A DNA stretch of 9,709 nucleotides from Limnoraphis robusta CS-951 (GTDB lineage: Bacteria > Cyanobacteriota > Cyanobacteriia > Cyanobacteriales > Microcoleaceae): NCBI RefSeq assembly GCF_000972705.2, contig NZ_LATL02000158.1, forward strand, positions 1 to 9,709, in the 5' to 3' direction. Below, piece by piece: positions 5,901 through 9,709 of this stretch; position 1 is the first letter of the stretch; each line of letters opens with the position of its first letter. Position numbers and translations under genes: made by a program. A model generated the notes under the pieces. It ran no database searches, was not told the origin of the DNA, and was given only the letters and a program-made list of their open reading frames with translations.

Positions 5901-7391
5901 ATGTCCGAACAAAAAAAAGCCAATTGGGATGCTGGACGGTTTTTAAAAACCTTGGGTTACTTTGGGGTGGTTCCCTTTATAGGTAGTATAAGCTGGATTC
6001 AGCAACTATTCGGTAACAACAAAAACAAACCACAGCCCAAGTCAGAAGTGGTGTTAGTTGCAGGTGCGACAGGAGGCGTCGGGAAACGAGTGGTGAAGCG
6101 GTTACAGCAACGAGGTGTCAACGTGCGTGCGTTAGTTAGAGATGCAAAAAGAGCGAAAAAAATCCTCGGAAATACAGTAGAAATTATCGAAGCTGATTTG
6201 ACTATTCCTGAGACGTTAACCCCTGAAGTAATGAAAGATGTAACGGCAATTATTTGCTGTACGGGAACCAAAGTTCAACCCGTCGAAGGGGATACTCCAA
6301 CCCGAGAAAAATACTACCAAGGTATTAAATTTTATCTGCCGGAAGTGGTAGATGTTCCCGAAAAGGTAGAATATGAAGGCATGAAGAATTTAATCAATGC
6401 TGCGTTTCCCACTCTCAAAAATAGTGGTGAAAAACTCCTGTTTGATTTTAGCAAACCAACGGAAGATTTAAAAGAAACTTGGGGGGCTTTAGATGATATT
6501 GTGATGGGAGGCGTGAGTGAAAGTTCGATTCGATTGATTGGCGATGCGGCTTTATTTACGGGGAATGTTTCAACGGCTAATTCGGGTGGGTTTGCTTCGG
6601 TGAGAACCCGCAATTTTGAACCCGCAATGAATTTATCGGGTTATCAAGGAATTGAATTGCGAGTCAAAGGAGATGGAAAGCGCTATAAATTCATTCTGCG
6701 GAATGATTCTAAATGGGATAGTATTGCTTACTGTTATTCGTTTGATACTGTTTACAATATTACCACAACTCTTCGCATTCCGTTTAATCAATTAATTCCG
6801 GTATTTCGGGCAAAAACCCTTAAAGACGGCTCACCCTTTGACCCCAGTACGGTTTATTCTATTCAACTGATGTTGAGTAAGTTTGAATACGATAAACAAC
6901 TCAATCCTAAATTTTCACCGGGAATTTTTCAATTACAAATTGAGTCGATTAAAGCCTATGGGGGGGAAAAATTTCCTCGGTTTGTTCAGATTAGTTCAGC
7001 CGGAGTGACTCGCCCCGGTAAACCGGGATTAAACCTAGAAGAAGAACCGCCAGCCGTCCGTTTAAATGAACAATTGGGGGGGATTTTAACCTGGAAATTG
7101 AAAGGAGAAGATGTGATTCGTTCCAGTGGCATTCCTTACACGATTATTCGACCTTGTGCGTTAACAGAAGAACCAGGAGGGAAAGCGTTAACATTCGCTC
7201 AAGGTGATACAATCAAAGGTCAAGTGAGTCGAGAAGATATCGCTGAACTGTGTATTCAAGCGTTGAATTTACCGCAAGCTTGTAATGTTACTTTTGAGGT
7301 GAAATCCCAACAAAATGGTTACAAAATAGGAGACTGGACAGGTTTATTTTCGAGTATTAAACCTGATTCGGTAAACTTCTATCTAGATTGA
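5901..7391 (+). CDS. HCF173-like atypical SDR with inserted CIA30 domain
   Basis: A Rossmann NAD(P)-binding fold is split by a CIA30 domain. Numbering from the upstream ATG at 5895, the dinucleotide motif GATGGVG is at 57-63, the fold runs to about 175, the CIA30 domain spans about 180-355 (FDFSKPTEDL, DDIVMGGVSES, GGFASVRTR), and the SDR fold resumes at FVQISSAG, ending with SGIPYTIIRP. The catalytic Tyr of YxxxK is not seen where expected (Ile397, Lys401), so reductase activity is doubtful. Plant HCF173 has this architecture and promotes psbA mRNA translation; the cyanobacterial relatives are presumed to act in photosystem II biogenesis, which here is inference. An AGGA Shine-Dalgarno (5890-5893) is 7 nt from the ATG at 5901 and only 1 nt from that at 5895, so 5901 is chosen. 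The IS element lies immediately upstream. Confidence 0.9.
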   Translation: MSEQKKANWDAGRFLKTLGYFGVVPFIGSISWIQQLFGNNKNKPQPKSEVVLVAGATGGVGKRVVKRLQQRGVNVRALVRDAKRAKKILGNTVEIIEADLTIPETLTPEVMKDVTAIICCTGTKVQPVEGDTPTREKYYQGIKFYLPEVVDVPEKVEYEGMKNLINAAFPTLKNSGEKLLFDFSKPTEDLKETWGALDDIVMGGVSESSIRLIGDAALFTGNVSTANSGGFASVRTRNFEPAMNLSGYQGIELRVKGDGKRYKFILRNDSKWDSIAYCYSFDTVYNITTTLRIPFNQLIPVFRAKTLKDGSPFDPSTVYSIQLMLSKFEYDKQLNPKFSPGIFQLQIESIKAYGGEKFPRFVQISSAGVTRPGKPGLNLEEEPPAVRLNEQLGGILTWKLKGEDVIRSSGIPYTIIRPCALTEEPGGKALTFAQGDTIKGQVSREDIAELCIQALNLPQACNVTFEVKSQQNGYKIGDWTGLFSSIKPDSVNFYLD

Positions 7392-7419
7392 GGTCAAAAA
7401 GACCTATAAAGACTTTTTT
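7391..7419 (+). terminator. Weak terminator-like hairpin after the HCF173-like gene
   Basis: AGGTC (7391-7395) pairs with GACCT (7401-7405) around AAAAA, and a run of six T follows at 7414-7419. The distance from stem to T-run (8 nt) is longer than ideal. An alternative stem pairs AAAAAG (7396-7401) with CTTTTT (7413-7418). Either would end transcription just after the stop codon, but the call is weak. Confidence 0.35.
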
Positions 7420-7432
7420 AAAGAGGGAAATT

Positions 7433-7496
7433 AACCACAAAGACACAAAGACACAAAGATTTTCTTTCTTATATGTTCTCTGTGTCGAGCGTGGTT
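7433..7496. repeat. Imperfect palindromic element with ACACAAAG repeats
   Basis: AACCACAAAG followed by repeated ACACAAAG units (7433-7460) faces CTCTGTGTCGAGCGTGGTT (7478-7496), an imperfect inverted copy: AACCAC pairs with GTGGTT and GACACA with TGTGTC. Similar AACCACAAAGACACAAAG stretches occur in spacers of many bacteria including cyanobacteria. It lies in the 202-bp gap between the HCF173-like gene and the MalF-type permease gene, which otherwise has no gene. Confidence 0.6.
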
Positions 7497-7541
7497 TTTC
7501 TTCTTTCTATAGCGGTGTGCGATTGTATGAGTTACAGTAGT

Positions 7542-7559
7542 GCAAGTGTCCTCGCTTGC
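7542..7559. repeat. Short hairpin, GCAAGTG/CGCTTGC
   Basis: GCAAGTG (7542-7548) pairs with CGCTTGC (7553-7559) with one wobble, around a 4-nt loop. The surrounding AGTGCAAGTGTCCTCGCTTGC phrase is a motif frequent in cyanobacterial spacers. It is 34 bp before the MalF-type permease gene, in its probable leader, so an effect on that gene is possible. Confidence 0.5.
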
Positions 7560-7593
7560 TGGCATCCACAGAGAATCATCTAATTGATTATCA

Positions 7594-8499
7594 ATGAAAC
7601 TGAAAATTAACCCTAAATTTACCCCTTATTTGTTTTTACTTCCCGCCCTATTAATTTTGGGTTTAACGGTATTTTGGCCAGCGTTGCAAGCGTTTTATCT
7701 GAGTTTCTTTAGTTATGATTTATTGCAACCGCCGCAATGGATAGGGTTAAGAAACTTTCAACGGTTGTGGAGTGATGAGGTATTTTGGAAGACGCTACAA
7801 AACACAGTAATTTATAGTGTTTTTGTCGTTCCCATTTTAGCAATTTTTCCATTGGGTTTAGCGATTTTAGTGAATCAAAAACTGCGGGTAATTCATTGGT
7901 TTAGAACCGCTTATTATGTTCCGGTTGTTATTTCAATGGTTGTAGCGGGACTCGCTTGGAAATGGTTATATTCAGAAACGGGTTTACTCAATCAACTCCT
8001 GCAATACAGCTTATCTTTTGTTCTCCCGGATTCAAAATTACCGACCATTCCTTGGTTAACCAGTCCTGATTTAGCCTTATTTAGCGTCATGGCGGTAACA
8101 ATTTGGAAAGGGTTAGGTTATTATATGGTTATTTATTTAGCGGGCTTACAATCTATTCCCGCCGAATTATATGAAGCGGCGAGTTTAGAGGGGTCTGACG
8201 GTTGGCGAAAACATTGGGATATTACACTTCCCTTGATGCGTCCTTATATTGTTTTAGTGGCGGTTATTTCGGCGATTTCAGCTACGAAAGTTTTTGAAGA
8301 AGTTTATATTATGACCCAAGGAGGGCCGCGTAATAGTTCAAAAACAATTGTCTATTATCTCTATGAACAAGCGTTTCAAAATTTAGAGATTGGTTATGCT
8401 TGTACTATTGGATTGATTTTGTTTTTAATTGTTCTCGGATTGTCAGTTTTACGATTAGCCCTTACTCAATTGACCTCTAGTGATACTCCAACTTTATAA
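7594..8499 (+). CDS. Sugar ABC transporter permease, MalF type (CUT1)
   Basis: This 301-residue inner-membrane protein is the MalF-like half of a carbohydrate importer. Six main helices are visible, at about 10-35, 70-93, 105-126, 160-185, 216-236 and 270-292. The EAA loop is at residues 193-217: YEAASLEGSDG, then ITLPLMRP, with Glu in place of the usual Asp in the DG pair. TQGGP at 241-245 is the MalF-family motif after helix 5. The ATG start has no evident Shine-Dalgarno. Its natural partner, the MalG-type permease, is 4 kb upstream in the same orientation. No substrate-binding protein or ATPase gene is in the window; cyanobacterial importers often use a shared ATPase encoded elsewhere. The end of the gene is close to, or overlaps, the next one, which suggests co-transcription. 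Confidence 0.92.
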   Translation: MKLKINPKFTPYLFLLPALLILGLTVFWPALQAFYLSFFSYDLLQPPQWIGLRNFQRLWSDEVFWKTLQNTVIYSVFVVPILAIFPLGLAILVNQKLRVIHWFRTAYYVPVVISMVVAGLAWKWLYSETGLLNQLLQYSLSFVLPDSKLPTIPWLTSPDLALFSVMAVTIWKGLGYYMVIYLAGLQSIPAELYEAASLEGSDGWRKHWDITLPLMRPYIVLVAVISAISATKVFEEVYIMTQGGPRNSSKTIVYYLYEQAFQNLEIGYACTIGLILFLIVLGLSVLRLALTQLTSSDTPTL

Positions 8500-8527
8500 C
8501 CATTTCCATGAATTGCCATTAACAACA

Positions 8528-9526
8528 ATGTTAGATTTGATGACGCTGTTGTTGCTGATTGTTTGCGGTTTTTCTAGCAGTCTTTTTTCGTTTTATTTAT
8601 GGGCAAGTTCACCGAGTTATCCCCAAGCTAAATATGCGGAAATATTAACTTCTGATTTTCCACCTCAACGGCATATAAAAGAGACTTATACAGTTATTAC
8701 TTATAATATTGGTTATCTTTCGGGTTTGACCAATAACCAAGCGGTACAACGTAAAAAAGCGTTATTTGATGAAAATATAGAGATCGCAATTGCAGCTTTA
8801 AAACCCTGGAATGCTGATTTTATTGCCTTTCAAGAAATTGATTTTGCTTCTCAACGTTCCTATGATGTTAATCAAGTTAAAGCGTTAGCAAATGCGTTAC
8901 AATTTCCGATGCAAGCAACGGCGATTAATTGGGATAAAAATTATGTTCCTTTTCCTATTTTTCCCGTTTCTACACATTTTGGTAAACTGTTGTCTGGACA
9001 GGCGGTTTTGAGTCGATATCCCATTGAACTTAATGAACGAATTGTGTTAGAACGAGTTGCCAATAAGCCTTTTTATGAAAAGCCGTTTTATTTGGATAGA
9101 CTCGCCCAAGTTACTCACCTTAAAATAGCCAACCAAATACTTATTTTAATTAACGTTCATTTGGAAGATGTTGATCGAAAAACTCGTTTAAAACAATCTC
9201 AATTTGTCTTGGAACTCTTTCTGAGTTTTGCTCAAAACTATCCGGTAATTTTACTGGGTGATTTTAACAGCGAACCGCCTTCAAAAACCCATTTAGAACC
9301 GACTATTAATCTATTTCTCAATACACCCGGAATTGAGTCTGCTTTTCCCCCAGAAACGTTAAATAATCCCAAAAATGCAACTTATCCTTCTGATAAACCC
9401 CGTCAAACTATTGATTATATTTTCTACAATTCAAATCGAATTCAAGCAATAGAATGGCAAGTCATAACAGGTATTATAGCTTCCGATCATTTACCTGTGA
9501 TGATGAAATTTAGGATAATTTTTTAA
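8528..9526 (+). CDS. Membrane-anchored endonuclease/exonuclease/phosphatase-family protein
   Basis: This is a metal-dependent phosphodiesterase or phosphatase of the DNase I/APE1/sphingomyelinase fold. Numbering from an upstream GTG at 8480 (348 residues), the active-site set is complete: Asn76 (TYNIG), Glu119 (FQEID), His227 (NVHLED), Asp261 and Asn263 (GDFNSEP), Asp312 (TIDYIFYN), Asp336-His337 (ASDHLPV). A hydrophobic segment at about 18-42 (LLLLIVCGF) suggests an N-terminal anchor with the catalytic domain outside the cytoplasm. The ATG at 8528 is chosen because it sits just before this segment; the GTG at 8480 would overlap the permease gene by 20 bp. Neither has a Shine-Dalgarno. The substrate (nucleic acid, phospholipid or sugar phosphate) is not determined. 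Tandem terminator hairpins follow. Confidence 0.9.
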   Translation: MLDLMTLLLLIVCGFSSSLFSFYLWASSPSYPQAKYAEILTSDFPPQRHIKETYTVITYNIGYLSGLTNNQAVQRKKALFDENIEIAIAALKPWNADFIAFQEIDFASQRSYDVNQVKALANALQFPMQATAINWDKNYVPFPIFPVSTHFGKLLSGQAVLSRYPIELNERIVLERVANKPFYEKPFYLDRLAQVTHLKIANQILILINVHLEDVDRKTRLKQSQFVLELFLSFAQNYPVILLGDFNSEPPSKTHLEPTINLFLNTPGIESAFPPETLNNPKNATYPSDKPRQTIDYIFYNSNRIQAIEWQVITGIIASDHLPVMMKFRIIF

Positions 9527-9598
9527 ATAAAAACCCGGTTTCTTTCAGGTAAGAGGGGCGGGTTTATATAGGTTTAAAGAGGGAAATCTAAATGGGTT

Positions 9599-9631
9599 CG
9601 GAACCCGCCCCTACAGGTTTCCGTGTTTTTT
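9599..9631 (+). terminator. Intrinsic terminator after the phosphatase-family gene (repeat copy A)
   Basis: CGGAACCC (9599-9606) pairs with GGTTTCCG (9616-9623), one mismatch, with loop GCCCCTACA, followed by TG and six T (9626-9631). It lies 72 bp after the stop codon. The same bases can form other hairpins: GGGTT-CGG-AACCC, and the long GGGCGGG/CCCGCCC pairing. Confidence 0.6.
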
Positions 9632-9676
9632 AAGGGCGGGTTTATATAGGTTGAAACTGGGAAATCTAAATGGGTT

Positions 9677-9709
9677 CGGGACCCGCCCCTACAGGGTTCC
9701 GTGTTTTTT
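9677..9709 (+). terminator. Second intrinsic terminator (repeat copy B)
   Basis: CGGGACCC (9677-9684) pairs with GGGTTCCG (9694-9701) with one G-U wobble, loop GCCCCTACA, then TG and six T up to the window end. It differs from copy A in both arms yet remains paired. Confidence 0.6.

Larger units (their letters stand above)
9553..9709. repeat. Two 78-bp GC-hairpin repeats at the right edge
   Basis: GGGCGGGTTTATATAGGTT starts at 9556 and again at 9634, period 78; the second copy is cut by the window end. Each unit runs GGGCGGGTT, then GGGAAATCTAAATGGGTTCGG, then ACCCGCCCCTACAGG and a T-run. AGGGGCGGGTT (9554-9564) pairs with AACCCGCCCCT (9602-9612). The layout GGGCGGGTT, then AAATCTAnnTGnGTTC, then ACCCGCCC is shared with the array at 1-220, in the same orientation. 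Confidence 0.9.

Overview
The window reads as chromosomal DNA from a cyanobacterium, probably a filamentous one, though the genus cannot be fixed from sequence alone. The evidence is the adjacent pair of fatty-acyl-ACP reductase and aldehyde-deformylating oxygenase (the cyanobacterial alkane pathway), three HIP1 octamers (GCGATCGC), a protein resembling the plastid/cyanobacterial HCF173 type (atypical SDR with an inserted CIA30 domain), and several short palindromic repeats of the kind scattered through cyanobacterial genomes.

Layout. 1-331: a tandem array of GC-rich hairpin repeats (three 73/74-bp copies plus a degenerate extension). 349-2257, minus strand: ado then aar, the two-step route from acyl-ACP to alkane, separated by a 187-bp gap holding an inverted repeat. 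2258-2753: a long intergenic region with ado leader elements (repeated 12-mer, hairpin over the Shine-Dalgarno), an eroded reading frame, and a good sigma-70-type promoter firing rightward. 2754-3572, plus: MalG-type sugar ABC permease. 3661-4068 and 4130-4249, minus: a three-helix membrane protein of unknown function and a 39-residue single-helix protein that is easy to miss. About 4423-5875: a tnpB-only IS200/IS605-type element with an intact TnpB nuclease and a predictable omega-RNA and guide. 5901-7391, plus: HCF173-like protein. 7392-7593: intergenic region with palindromic repeats. 7594-8499, plus: MalF-type sugar ABC permease. 8528-9526, plus: membrane-anchored endonuclease/exonuclease/phosphatase-fold protein. 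9553-9709: two 78-bp repeats related to those at the left edge, each carrying a terminator-like hairpin.

How the parts relate. AAR reduces acyl-ACP to a fatty aldehyde, which ADO converts to an alkane one carbon shorter. The two permeases are the two complementary halves usually found in one CUT1-type sugar importer, yet here they lie 4 kb apart with unrelated genes and an insertion sequence between them; no binding protein or ATPase gene is present. The insertion element lies directly upstream of the HCF173-like gene and may have changed its leader. Nothing here amounts to a clearly new multi-gene system. The items most worth following up are the TnpB/omega-RNA unit with its readable guide, the 39-residue membrane protein, the paired repeat arrays at both edges, and possible RNA-level control of ado and aar.
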